From Eubacteriales bacterium (GTDB taxonomy: Bacteria; Bacillota; Clostridia; Oscillospirales; Oscillospiraceae): a stretch of DNA of 56,542 nt. This document shows positions 25,449 through 34,360 of the stretch, piece by piece. Position 1 is the first letter of the stretch. Every line of letters begins with the position of its first letter. The notes beneath the pieces are model-generated. The model did not search any database and had not been told where the DNA came from. It was given only the letters and a program-made list of their open reading frames with translations. The DNA lies in assembly GCA_030536515.1 (NCBI GenBank), contig JAUNPV010000015.1, forward strand, positions 1 to 56,542. The letters run 5' to 3'. The position numbers and the translations under genes were made by a program.

Positions 25449-27284
25449 TTATGCCTGGTCCTGGGCACGCTTTTTCATCAGCTGGCGCATCCGGAGGCCG
25501 TGGTCCAGCTCCCGCTTGCGGATGCGCAGGCTCTTGGGGGTGCATTCCAGCAGCTCGTCGTCTGCCAGGAACTCCAGGCACTGCTCCAGAGAGAACACCC
25601 TGGGCGGGGTCAGACGGGCGGCATCGTCGGAGCCGGCGGCCCGCATATTGGTCAGCTGCTTGCGCTTGCAGACGTTGACGGTCATGTCCTCGTTCCGGCT
25701 GCAAATGCCCACCACCATACCGGCGTACACCGGGGTGCCGGGGCCGATGAGCAGGGCGCCCCGCTCCTGGGCGGCGGCCAGGCCGTAGGTGACGGCTTCG
25801 CCGCTTTCGTGGGCAATGAGGGAGCCCACCTGGCGGCGCTCAATCTCGCCCTTCATGGGGGCGTAGGAATCCAGGACCGAGGACATGATGCCCTCGCCCC
25901 GGGTATCGGTGAGAAATTCGTTCCGGTAGCCGAACAGGCCCCGGGAGGGCACCAGGAACTCCAGACGGTAGCGGCTGCCCATGGGGGTCATGCTCAGCAG
26001 GTCTGCCTTCCGGCGGCCCATTTTCTCGATGACGGTGCCCATGCACTCCTCGGGCACGTCGGCCACCATCCGCTCGATGGGCTCGCAGGTTTTGCCGTCA
26101 ATCTCCTTGGTCAGCACACGGGGGGTGGAGACGGAGAACTCGTAGCCCTCCCGGCGCATGGTCTCCATGAGGATGGACAGGTGCATTTCGCCACGGCCCG
26201 CCACATTGAAGGCATCGGTGCCCTGCTCGGTGACGTGGAGGGACACGTCCTTCAAAAGCTCCTTTTCCAGCCGGTCCCGGAGATTCCGGGAGGTGACGAA
26301 CTTGCCCTCCTTGCCTGCAAAGGGGGAGTCGTTGACGGCGAAGGTCATTTCGATGGTGGGGTCGGAGATTTTCACAAAGGGCAGAGGCTCCACAGCTTCG
26401 GGAGCGCACAGGGTCCGGCCGATGGTGATGCCCGCCATGCCGGACAGGGCCACAATCTCACCGGCGGAGGCGGACTGGACCGGGTTCTTGGCCAGGCCGT
26501 CGTACTCGTACAGAGCCACCACCTTGCCCTTCTGCTTGATTTCGGGGTCGTGGTAGTCGCAGATGGTGACCTCCTGGTTGACCTTGATGGTGCCACGCTC
26601 CACCCGGCCCACGGCGATGCGGCCGACGTACTCGTTGTAGTCAATGGAGGATACCAGCAGCTGCAGGGGGGCGTTCTCGTCGCCCTGGGGCGGGTCAATG
26701 TAGTTGATGATGGTCTCGAACAGAGGCACCAGGTCGGTACCGGCGGCGTCGGGGCTGTAGGAGGCAGTGCCCTGGCGGCCGGAGCAGAAGACGGTGGGGG
26801 AGTTGAACTGGTCGTCGGTGGCATCCAGGTCCAGCAGCAGCTCCAGCACCTCGTCCATGACCTCATGGACCCGGGCGTCGGGCTTGTCGATTTTGTTGAC
26901 GGCCACGATGACCTTGTGGCCCAGCTCCAGGGCCTTTTGCAGCACGAACCGGGTCTGGGGCATGGGGCCCTCGGCGGCGTCCACCAGCAGAATGACGCCG
27001 TTGACCATTTTCAGGATGCGCTCCACCTCGCCGCCGAAGTCGGCGTGGCCCGGGGTATCCACAATGTTGATTTTATAGTCCTTGTAGTGGACGGAGGTGT
27101 TCTTGGCCAGAATGGTGATGCCCCGCTCCCGCTCCAGATCGCCGGAGTCCATGACCCGGTCCACGGAGGCCTGGTTTTCCCGGTAAATTCCGCCCTGCTT
27201 CAGCATTTCGTCCACCAGGGTGGTTTTGCCGTGGTCAACGTGGGCAATGATGGCAATGTTTCTGATTTTTTCCTGAGCTGCCAT
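25449..27284 (-). CDS. typA: Ribosome-associated GTPase TypA/BipA
   Basis: A 611-residue translational GTPase of the EF-G/LepA class. G motifs are AHVDHGKTT (G1), DTPGHADFGGEVER (G3) and VNKIDKPDA (G4); the elongation-factor domains and the BipA-specific C-terminal domain (GLFGYRNEFLTDTRGEGI) follow. BipA acts on 70S ribosomes in ribosome assembly and stress or low-temperature growth. Length is normal. Single gene with its own promoter 55-80 bases upstream and its own terminator. The ribosome site is AAGGAGATATATCATA. Confidence 0.97.
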   Translation of the reverse strand: MAAQEKIRNIAIIAHVDHGKTTLVDEMLKQGGIYRENQASVDRVMDSGDLERERGITILAKNTSVHYKDYKINIVDTPGHADFGGEVERILKMVNGVILLVDAAEGPMPQTRFVLQKALELGHKVIVAVNKIDKPDARVHEVMDEVLELLLDLDATDDQFNSPTVFCSGRQGTASYSPDAAGTDLVPLFETIINYIDPPQGDENAPLQLLVSSIDYNEYVGRIAVGRVERGTIKVNQEVTICDYHDPEIKQKGKVVALYEYDGLAKNPVQSASAGEIVALSGMAGITIGRTLCAPEAVEPLPFVKISDPTIEMTFAVNDSPFAGKEGKFVTSRNLRDRLEKELLKDVSLHVTEQGTDAFNVAGRGEMHLSILMETMRREGYEFSVSTPRVLTKEIDGKTCEPIERMVADVPEECMGTVIEKMGRRKADLLSMTPMGSRYRLEFLVPSRGLFGYRNEFLTDTRGEGIMSSVLDSYAPMKGEIERRQVGSLIAHESGEAVTYGLAAAQERGALLIGPGTPVYAGMVVGICSRNEDMTVNVCKRKQLTNMRAAGSDDAARLTPPRVFSLEQCLEFLADDELLECTPKSLRIRKRELDHGLRMRQLMKKRAQDQA

Positions 27285-27337
27285 ATTATGATATATCTCC
27301 TTTTTTGAAGTGAATAAACAGTTTCTCTCAAATTAGA

Positions 27338-27366
27338 AATATACCACATTACCAAAGATAATGCAA
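27338..27366 (-). promoter_or_regulatory. typA promoter
   Basis: TTGCAT, 17-bp spacer, TATATT on the minus strand in an AT-rich stretch that contrasts with the GC-rich surroundings. Confidence 0.75.
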
Positions 27367-27404
27367 CATTTTTGTTGAAGATTTACGAAAAAATTTTGCC
27401 CGCA

Positions 27405-27825
27405 AGGCGGGAGGCTAATGCGTTACGAACCCTGGCGGTGGACCACCACCATTGGGGGCCACTCGGTGACGGACATCGACACAGACATTCCGTAGGGGAG
27501 GGTCACTGACCCTCCCGGGCAGCTACGGGATTGAGGCAGTAAACTTGATGCAGAAGCGCCGGATAACAAAAAAACCTTCCCCCGGGGGGAAGGTGGCCCG
27601 GCGTAAGCCGGGTCGGATGAGGAATTCGGGAGATAAGGTTATGGGTTGTACAGGTTGGTGCTTGCTGATTCCGAACGATTCTACGCACGAACGTATGCAA
27701 CAACGTAAGTTCCCGCCCGCATTCCTCATCCGTCACCATGTCCCAGTGTGCGCACTGGGACATGGTGACACCTTCCCCCCGGGGGAAGGTTTTTCCCCCT
27801 GCCCGGGAGGGCAGGGGGATGTGTG
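27405..27825. repeat. Repeat cluster with a complete GATGAGG element
   Basis: No gene. 27421-27460 shares TTACGAACCCTGGCGG and CCATTGGGG with the inverse strand near 46080-46120. A CGTAGGGGAGGGTCACTGAC fragment lies at 27492. A complete element spans 27572-27792: CCTTCCCCCGGGGGGAAGG, a stem GGCCCGGCGTAAGCCGGG, GGATGAGGAATTCGGG, a centre of about 90 bases, then GCATTCCTCATCC, a stem around CCAGTGTGCGCACTGG and the inverted end. Confidence 0.7.
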
Positions 27826-27830
27826 AAACG

Positions 27831-29717
27831 TTAACCTTTTTGTAGCTGCTGCTTTTGGTATTGGAGGGTGTACAGATTGTAATATCTGCCCTTTTGGTGC
27901 AGCAGCTCCTGGTGGGTGCCCTGCTCCAGGATTTCGCCGTGGGACAGGAGGATAATGTTGTCGGCGTGCTGGATGGTGGACAGGCGGTGGGCCACAATCA
28001 GCATGGTGCCGATGTTTTTCATCTTTTCCAGGGAGTCCTGGATGAGAACCTCTGTCTCGGTGTCGATGTTGGCGGTGGCCTCGTCCAGAATCATAATGCT
28101 GGGCTTGTGGATGATGGTGCGGGCGAAGGAAAGCAGCTGGCGCTGGCCGGCGGAGAAGTTGTTGCCCCGCTCCCGGACCACCTCGTCCAGACCGTGGTCC
28201 AGACGGCGGATGAAGGCGTCGGCGTTGACATACCGGCAGGCCTCCCACACCTGCTCGTCGGAGATACCCTGGGACCTGAGCAGGATGTTGCTGCGGATAT
28301 CGCCGGAGAACAGGAACACGTCCTGGAGCATCTGGCCGAAGTGCCGCCGCAGGGAGGCGATTTTGATTTTCCGGATGTCGATGCCGTCGATGAGGATTTG
28401 GCCCTTCTGAATGTCGTAATTGCGGCAGATGAGGCCTAAAATGGTGGTTTTGCCGGAGCCGGTGGAGCCGACAAAGGCCACGGTCTGCTTGGGCTCCACG
28501 TGGAAGGACACGCCCTTCAAGACCCACTCGCCGGGCTTGTAGGCAAACCACACGTCCCTGAATTCAATCTCGCCCCTGATTTCCGGCAGGTCCACAGCGT
28601 CGGGCTCGTCCACCACCTCGGGGACCATGTCCATGATGGTAAACACCTTTTCGGCGGAGGCAAAGGCCCGCTGGAGCACGTCGAACTGCTCGGCCAGGGT
28701 CTGGATGGGGTTGAAAAATTTGTGGATGAACAGGTAGAACGACACCATGACGGCGCTGTCCACCGTCTGGCCCAGGAACACAATGTCCTGGATATAGCCC
28801 TTGGCGCCGAAGTAGAACAGGCACAGGGTCGAGGAGATATAGAGCATATAGACCATGGGCCGGAAAATGCCGAAGACGTACATCTGGTTCTGCTTGCACT
28901 TTTCCAGACGGCGGCTGCGCTGCAAAAAGTCCTCGTACTTCTGCTGCTCCCGGTTGAAAATCTGGGTGATTTTGATGCCGGACAGGTTTTCGGACAGGTA
29001 GGTGTTGATGTCGGTCCGGGCGTTGTTCACATCCCGGTGGACCTTCCGGGAGAACTTCCGGAAAATCACCGTGAACAGCACCACAAAGGGCACGAAGCAC
29101 AGCACCATCAATGTCAGCGCATAGTTCAGCAGCAGCATGGCCCCGAACACGCCCACCACGATGACCACGTTTTTCACCATGGCCACCAGCACGTTGGTGA
29201 ACATCATGGAAATGGCGTTGGTGTCGTTGCAGACCCGGGTCACCAGCTTGCCCACGGGGATGTTGTTGAGCTGCTCGTGAGACAGTGACTCAATGTGGGT
29301 GAAGATGTCCTGGCGGAGTTTGGACAGGATTTTCTGGCCGGTTTTCTGCAAAATCATGGCGGTATAGTAGGTGCAGACCATGGAAACCACCAGAATTCCC
29401 CCATAGACGGCCACCAGCTTGAACAGGTAGGAAAGTTCAAAATCCTCCTTGATAACGTCCTGAATGGCACCGATGAGCAGGGGGGAGACAATGTCGTACA
29501 CCACGGACAGAACCATGATCAGCATGACCCACAGGAATTCCTTCCAGTAGGGCTTGGCGTAGACCATCAGCCGCCGGGCCAGCTCGCCGTCGCCCATGTG
29601 GCGCTCGCTGGGGTGGGCATCCTTCTGGCGGCGCAGGAGAATATAGGCCGCCACGAACAGCAGGGTGAAGGCTCCGATGATGGCCCCCACAATGAGAACA
29701 GGCAGATACTCAGCCAT
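27831..29717 (-). CDS. ABC exporter half, canonical ATP site
   Basis: A 628-residue ABC half-transporter: an N-terminal anchor helix, six membrane helices (about 65-370) and an ATPase domain with GSTGSGKTT (about 417-425), FSAGQRQL (about 520) and IMILDEATANID (about 540). The catalytic Glu is present, but the signature reads SAGQ instead of SGGQ. It overlaps the partner gene by 8 bases. In such heterodimers the working ATP site uses this protein's Walker motifs with the partner's SGGQ signature. Relatives (BmrCD, LmrCD, TM287/288) export drugs or lipids; the substrate here is unknown. The ATG at 29717 matches family N-termini. Confidence 0.92.
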   Translation of the reverse strand: MAEYLPVLIVGAIIGAFTLLFVAAYILLRRQKDAHPSERHMGDGELARRLMVYAKPYWKEFLWVMLIMVLSVVYDIVSPLLIGAIQDVIKEDFELSYLFKLVAVYGGILVVSMVCTYYTAMILQKTGQKILSKLRQDIFTHIESLSHEQLNNIPVGKLVTRVCNDTNAISMMFTNVLVAMVKNVVIVVGVFGAMLLLNYALTLMVLCFVPFVVLFTVIFRKFSRKVHRDVNNARTDINTYLSENLSGIKITQIFNREQQKYEDFLQRSRRLEKCKQNQMYVFGIFRPMVYMLYISSTLCLFYFGAKGYIQDIVFLGQTVDSAVMVSFYLFIHKFFNPIQTLAEQFDVLQRAFASAEKVFTIMDMVPEVVDEPDAVDLPEIRGEIEFRDVWFAYKPGEWVLKGVSFHVEPKQTVAFVGSTGSGKTTILGLICRNYDIQKGQILIDGIDIRKIKIASLRRHFGQMLQDVFLFSGDIRSNILLRSQGISDEQVWEACRYVNADAFIRRLDHGLDEVVRERGNNFSAGQRQLLSFARTIIHKPSIMILDEATANIDTETEVLIQDSLEKMKNIGTMLIVAHRLSTIQHADNIILLSHGEILEQGTHQELLHQKGRYYNLYTLQYQKQQLQKG

Positions 29718-31485
29718 TGGCTTCCCCTCCTTCCTCCTCCAGCCGCTGGAGGTCCACCATCTTCCGGTAGGCCGGGCAGCTGCTGTACAGGTCCTCGTGC
29801 CGCCCGAAGGCCACCAGGCGGCCCTCGTCCAGGAACAGGATTTTGTCCATCTGCTCGATGGTGGAAATCCGGTGGGCAATGAGAATGGTGGTCTTTCCGG
29901 CCCGGGTGGTCCGCAGGTTGCTGAGGATGGTGCGCTCGGTTTTGGTGTCCACGGCGGACACGGAGTCGTCCAGAATCAGAATGGGCGCATCCTTCATCAG
30001 GGCCCGGGCAATGGAAATGCGCTGCTTCTGGCCGCCGGAAACGGTAACGCCCCGCTCGCCCAGCACGGTTTCGTAGCCCTGCTGGAAGTCGGCGATGTTG
30101 TTGTTGACATCGGCCAGCTCGGCGGCGTGCTTGACGGACTCGTGGTCCTTCCGGGCGGCGCCGAAGGCGATGTTGTTTTCAATGGTGTCCGAGAACAGGA
30201 AATTGTCCTGGGGCACATAGGCGCAGCCCGCCCGGACGGAGCGGATGGACAGGTCGTTGACATCCTGGCCGTCCACAAACAGCGTGCCGTCGGGGACGTT
30301 GTAGGTACGTAAAATCAGGTCCACCAGGGTGGTCTTGCCGGAGCCGGTCTTGCCCACCAGGCCCACGTTTTCCCCCGCATGGATGGTAAAGGAGATGTTT
30401 TCCAGAGCGTCAAACTCCCCGTCGGGGTACTGAAAGCTCAGGTCCCGGAATTCAATCTCGCCCCGGACGGTCTGGAGGTCCCGGACACCGGGCCTGTCCT
30501 TGACGTTCAGGGGAGCGTCCAGCAGCTCGCTGATGCGCTTGAGGGAGGCCTTGCCCCGGGAGGTCATGTCGATGAGCTCGGACACGGCCATCACCGGCCA
30601 GATAATGGCATCAAAATAGCCGATGAACTCCATCAGCTGTCCGGCATCGAACCGGTGGCGGTAGACCAGGTAGCCGCCGTAGCCCAGAATCACGCAGAAC
30701 ACGCTTTCGATGAACAGGTTCACCATGATTTTTAAGGTTACGGAGGCCTTGGTGAAGTCGATGTTGGCATCCTCGTTTTCCCGGTTCAGGCTCTTGAAGG
30801 CCATCAGCTCCCGGGCCTCCTTGACAAAGGCCTTGATAACGGCGATGCCGGAGAAGCTCTCCTGGGAGAAGTCGGACAGCTTGGAGAAGCAGGCCTGGCG
30901 GTAGTCCCACTTGCGCTCCATCCGGCGGCCCAGAATGGTGGCGGCCACCAGCAGGAAGCTCATGGGAATCATGGACAAAACGGTGAGCATCCGGTCCATC
31001 CGCCACATTTTGACGAAGGCCAGCCCGCCCAGCAGCAGAGCGTCAAAGAGCATCAGCACGCCCCAGGTGAAGCACTCCTGAACGGTCTCCAAATCATTGG
31101 TGAACAGGCTCATCAGGTCTCCTACCTTGTTGACCTGGTAGTACTGCTGGCTCAGGTCCTTGGCGTGGTCAAACATCCGGTCGCGCAGGTCGGCATCCAC
31201 CCGGATGCCGGTGCCGAAGAAGCACACCCGCCAGATAAACCGGCCGAACACCATGGCCAGAATAATCCAAACCATGGGCATACAGATTTGGTCCAGCAGA
31301 AAATCCATGTCGAAGACGGCGCCCGCCCCGTCCTGCAGGCCCTGGTTCATGCCGTTGATGACCAGCCGGTACAGCTCCGGAATTTTCAGCTGAAGGATAT
31401 CCACCATCACCAGCGACGCCAGCCCAAGCAGCAGCATGGCTGCATATTTCAGATAGTAACGGTTGATGTGTTTTCCGAAAATCAT
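29710..31485 (-). CDS. ABC exporter half, degenerate ATP site
   Basis: A 591-residue ABC half-transporter with six membrane helices and an ATPase domain. Walker A is GKTGSGKTT (about 377), the signature VSGGQKQR is intact (about 482), and Walker B reads LILDDSVSAVD (about 503), with Asp where the catalytic Glu should be. This marks it as the partner that carries the non-hydrolysing site of a heterodimeric exporter, matching the other gene's non-standard signature. The ATG at 31485 has AAAGGAGGGAACCGA before it. Both genes are read leftwards as one operon; no regulator gene is adjacent. Confidence 0.92.
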   Translation of the reverse strand: MIFGKHINRYYLKYAAMLLLGLASLVMVDILQLKIPELYRLVINGMNQGLQDGAGAVFDMDFLLDQICMPMVWIILAMVFGRFIWRVCFFGTGIRVDADLRDRMFDHAKDLSQQYYQVNKVGDLMSLFTNDLETVQECFTWGVLMLFDALLLGGLAFVKMWRMDRMLTVLSMIPMSFLLVAATILGRRMERKWDYRQACFSKLSDFSQESFSGIAVIKAFVKEARELMAFKSLNRENEDANIDFTKASVTLKIMVNLFIESVFCVILGYGGYLVYRHRFDAGQLMEFIGYFDAIIWPVMAVSELIDMTSRGKASLKRISELLDAPLNVKDRPGVRDLQTVRGEIEFRDLSFQYPDGEFDALENISFTIHAGENVGLVGKTGSGKTTLVDLILRTYNVPDGTLFVDGQDVNDLSIRSVRAGCAYVPQDNFLFSDTIENNIAFGAARKDHESVKHAAELADVNNNIADFQQGYETVLGERGVTVSGGQKQRISIARALMKDAPILILDDSVSAVDTKTERTILSNLRTTRAGKTTILIAHRISTIEQMDKILFLDEGRLVAFGRHEDLYSSCPAYRKMVDLQRLEEEGGEANG

Positions 31486-31599
31486 TCGGTTCCCTCCTTT
31501 TTCATAAAAACTGCAAGTCTCGTTATCATAGCACATTCGAGAGAATTTTACAACTAAAAAGTTTGATTTTGCAAAAGAAAAACGAACCGGCGAAGACAG

Positions 31600-32140
31600 A
31601 AAAAGCCTTCCCCCCGGGGGAAGGTATTGGGGTGCGGGGGAAAATTTTTCCGCACCCGTAGGGGCGGGTTACCAACCCGCCCGTCGGCCCCCGCCGAGGG
31701 GGCCGCAACCGGCTTTCCTGATTGGAAAGCCGGTTCCTTGTTCACAGCTTGGACTTCGTGAAGCGCTCAGTCGGAGTGTTTCCCCCCGTAGGGCACGGCC
31801 TCCCGGACGTGCCGTTCTGCCAGCGGCCCGTCAAGGATGCCGGGCCCTACGTTGCAGTTGTTTTGGCAAGTGGAGGCACGAACCGATACAACAGTTGAGA
31901 TTTCCGCCCGCATTCCTCATCCGCCCCAGTGTTGCGACACTGGGGCACCTTCCCCCCGGGGGAAGGTTTTTCGCCTTACGGGACCGCCCCGTAGGGGAGG
32001 GATAGTATCCCTCCCGCTGATTTGCCCCGGCAAATCAGGCGGCGCAAGCCGCAGCACCGGAAAGCGGCCCCCTCGCCGGGGGCCGACGGGCGGGTTACTA
32101 ACCCGCCCCTACGGGGGCTCGGAAAGCCTCCCTCCGATTG
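31600..32140. repeat. Repeat cluster upstream of ABC exporter
   Basis: No gene. It contains CCTTCCCCCCGGGGGAAGGT (31607-31628), a CGTAGGGGCGGGTTACC fragment, CGTAGGGCACGGCCTCCCGG...GGGCCCTACG at 31787-31852, a GCATTCCTCATCC half element with CCAGTGTTGCGACACTGG (31905-31968), and a CGTAGGG element at 31990-32114 almost identical to the one at 188-309, including its GATTTGCC/GGCAAATC stem. Confidence 0.7.
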
Positions 32141-32146
32141 GCACAA

Positions 32147-32175
32147 AGAAAGCCCGCCAACCGGCGGGCTTTTTG
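32147..32175. terminator. Terminator after MATE gene
   Basis: Arms AAAGCCCGCC and GGCGGGCTTT with T-rich flanks on both strands, directly after the MATE stop codon. Confidence 0.85.
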
Positions 32176-32176
32176 T

Positions 32177-33550
32177 TTAAGCGCCCTTGCCTTCCTTCAG
32201 CAGCTTTTTGAAGAAGGTCACAAAGGCGGTGAAGGTAATCAGGGCGGCGGTGATGTCGGAGACTGGCTCTGCCAGGAACACGGCGAAGGCCTTGTTTTCG
32301 AAGAACAGGGGCAGAAGGAAAATCAGGGGAATCAGCAAAATGAGCTTTCGCAGGCAGGCCATGAACATGGTCATCTTGGCCTGGCCCAGGGCCATGAAGG
32401 TCTGCTGGCAGCCAATCTGAATGCCCACGGAGAAGCACCCCGCCAGGAAAATCCGCATGGCCCAGCCGGTGTAGGCAACCAGGGCCTGGTCGCTGGTGAA
32501 GATGCCCGCAAAGACATCGGGCAGCAGCAGAATCAGCAGCCAGAAGCAGGTGGAATAGGCGGTGCAGGCCAGAAACTGGCACAGGAAGGCCTCCTTCACC
32601 CGTTTCAGCTTCCCGGCACCGTAGTTGTAGCTGATGATGGGCTGGCCGCCCTGGCAGATGCCGGACAGCGGCATGGAAATCAGCTGGTTGAGGGAGGTGA
32701 GCACCGTCATGGCTCCCACGGCCACGTCGCCGCCGTACCGGGCCAGAGACGAGGTGAAGCTGACGGACAGGATGCTCTCGGTGGAGAGCATGATGAAGGT
32801 GGAGGCCCCCAGGGCCAGGGCGGGCATGATGATGGGCCGGCGTAGGGGCATATTCCGGGCCTTCAGCCGGAGCACGGCCTTGCTGCCCGTGAGGAATTTG
32901 AGAATCCACAGGGCGCTGACCGCCTGGCTCAGCACCGTGGCCAGGGCTGCGCCGGACACGCCCATGTCAAAGACGAAAATGAAAATGGGGTCCAGGATGA
33001 TGTTGATGACAGCACCGATGACCGTGGTGAGCATACTGATTTTGGAGAAGCCCTGGGCGGTGATGAACACGTTCATGCCCATGACAATCAGCACGAACAC
33101 GGAGCCCAGCACGTAAATCCGCCCGTACTCCACGGCGTAGGGAAGGGTGGCATCGCTGCCGCCGAACAGCCGCACCAGGCCCGGGAGCCAGAGGTAGAAC
33201 GCTGCGGTGAGCACCGCCGCCAGGAGAAGCTCCACGGTGAAGCAGTTGGCCATGATTTTTTCCGCCTTGTCGTTGTCCTGCTGGCCCATGGCGATGGCCG
33301 CCCGGGGCGCGCCGCCGGAGCCGGGCAGCATGGCAAAGGCGGTGATGAGCATTAAAATGGGGGCGAACAGCCCAACGCCGGTGAGGGCCGTGCCGCCGAT
33401 GCCGGGGATGTGGCCGATGTAAATGCGGTCTACGATGTTGTAAAGCAGATTGATGACCTGGGCCACCACGGCGGGAACCGCCATCTGCACCATCAGCTTT
33501 TTGACGCTGCCGCTGCCCATGTCCTGACTGCCTGATCTTGTGATTGCCAT
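32177..33550 (-). CDS. MATE family efflux transporter
   Basis: A 457-residue multidrug and toxin extrusion protein with twelve predicted membrane helices in two homologous halves. The first half starts KLMVQMAVPAVVAQVINLLY and contains YIGHIPGIGGTALTGVGL; the second repeats LNQLISMPLSGICQGGQPII, a hallmark of NorM/DinF-type pumps. Such pumps exchange Na+ or H+ for cationic drugs. The gene lies 226 bases downstream of a MarR-type regulator in the same direction, so drug-responsive control by that regulator is likely. The gap contains a chain of hairpins (33579-33764). The ribosome site is AAAGGAGTTATTCAA. Confidence 0.93.
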   Translation of the reverse strand: MAITRSGSQDMGSGSVKKLMVQMAVPAVVAQVINLLYNIVDRIYIGHIPGIGGTALTGVGLFAPILMLITAFAMLPGSGGAPRAAIAMGQQDNDKAEKIMANCFTVELLLAAVLTAAFYLWLPGLVRLFGGSDATLPYAVEYGRIYVLGSVFVLIVMGMNVFITAQGFSKISMLTTVIGAVINIILDPIFIFVFDMGVSGAALATVLSQAVSALWILKFLTGSKAVLRLKARNMPLRRPIIMPALALGASTFIMLSTESILSVSFTSSLARYGGDVAVGAMTVLTSLNQLISMPLSGICQGGQPIISYNYGAGKLKRVKEAFLCQFLACTAYSTCFWLLILLLPDVFAGIFTSDQALVAYTGWAMRIFLAGCFSVGIQIGCQQTFMALGQAKMTMFMACLRKLILLIPLIFLLPLFFENKAFAVFLAEPVSDITAALITFTAFVTFFKKLLKEGKGA

Positions 33551-33578
33551 TTGAATAACTCCTTTTATACTAATTTTT

Positions 33579-33764
33579 AATAAAACGATTTATCGTTTTA
33601 TTGGGTGGCAGAATGCCACCCAATCGCCGCAGGCGATTAAAAATGAAGTCAATACATTTCTTTGGGGCGTTGCGGTGAAAACAGAAAAACTTGTTTTTCT
33701 GTTTTCGGCGGAAAGCCCCCCAGCCGTCAGGCTGGATAATAAAAATCTTGTGAAAGATTTTTAT
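33579..33764. repeat. Chain of six hairpins between marR and MATE
   Basis: Consecutive palindromes: AATAAAACGA/TCGTTTTATT (33579-33602), GGGTGGC/GCCACCC (33603-33621), ATCGCC/GGCGAT (33623-33637), GAAAACAGAAAAAC/GTTTTTCTGTTTTC (33677-33706), CAGCC/GGCTG (33721-33734) and ATAAAAATCTT/AAGATTTTTAT (33739-33764). An outer GGGGC/GCCCC pair encloses the fourth. Confidence 0.7.
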
Positions 33765-33776
33765 TAAGAAATAGTA

Positions 33777-34217
33777 TTATGGATTCATTTGCTGCATATT
33801 CTCCCGGAGCCGCTCCAGGAGGCTGCCCCACAGGGCCAGCTCCTCCGGGGCGATGCCCTGGCAGACGGCGGCGAAGAACGAGCGCTGAATGTCCCGGCCC
33901 TCCCGGGCGATGGCCTGGCCGCCGGGGGTCAGGGCCAGGTGGGCGGTGCGCCGGTCGGCGGGGTCAAACCGCCGCTCCAGCAGCTGCTTCTGCTCCAGCA
34001 GGGCCACCGCCTGGGACACGTGGGACTTGGCGATGCCCCGGCCCCCGGAAACGTCCGCCGCCCGGTCCAGCCCCGGGTGGTTATACAGAAACAGCAGCAC
34101 ATCCAGCTCGTTCCGGGTCAGTGCCTTGCTCCGGCACAGAGGCTCCAGAAACTGGCTGTACAGCTTCCGGGCGGTGCAGAGCATATCAAAATAGTGGACA
34201 GAAGGGGAAAATTCCAT
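33777..34217 (-). CDS. MarR-family transcriptional regulator
   Basis: A 146-residue winged-helix regulator. The DNA-binding part runs about residues 30-100: LTRNELDVLLFLYNHPG, then IAKSHVSQAVALLEQKQLLE as recognition helix and the wing RRFDPADRRTAHLALTPGG, all standard for MarR proteins. It probably represses its own promoter and the downstream MATE pump: two palindromes, GTTCAGAAATGAAC and TAGTTCGAAACTGAACTA, flank the promoter, one beyond the -35 and one over the start site. The inducer is unknown. Start at 34217 with AAGGAGGCGGCT upstream. Confidence 0.92.
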   Translation of the reverse strand: MEFSPSVHYFDMLCTARKLYSQFLEPLCRSKALTRNELDVLLFLYNHPGLDRAADVSGGRGIAKSHVSQAVALLEQKQLLERRFDPADRRTAHLALTPGGQAIAREGRDIQRSFFAAVCQGIAPEELALWGSLLERLRENMQQMNP

Positions 34218-34231
34218 AGCCGCCTCCTTGA

Positions 34232-34304
34232 TAGTTCAGTTTCGAACTACCCTATTATAGCGCACGCCGGGAAAATGTCAAGAGGGAACTGTTCATTTCT
34301 GAAC
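34232..34304 (-). promoter_or_regulatory. marR promoter with two operator palindromes
   Basis: On the minus strand TTGACA (34276-34281), 16-bp spacer, TATAAT (34254-34259). An 18-bp palindrome with half sites TAGTTC/GAACTA covers 34232-34249 just downstream of the -10; a 14-bp palindrome GTTCA/TGAAC covers 34291-34304 upstream of the -35. Both share the core GTTC...GAAC, as expected for a MarR dimer. Confidence 0.8.
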
Positions 34305-34318
34305 TTTCTACAAAAACA

Positions 34319-34343
34319 CTGCCTGCTTCCCCAGAGGGAAGCA
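34319..34343 (-). terminator. Terminator after ImmA-like gene
   Basis: Arms GCCTGCTTCC/GGAAGCAGGC, followed on the minus strand by AGTGTTTTTG. It separates the ImmA gene from the marR promoter. Confidence 0.8.
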
Positions 34344-34360
34344 GGCACAATGTCCATATC

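Noticed and set aside
25386-27308. A 640-codon plus-strand frame opposite typA
   Set aside because: It is the mirror of typA and starts inside a repeat.
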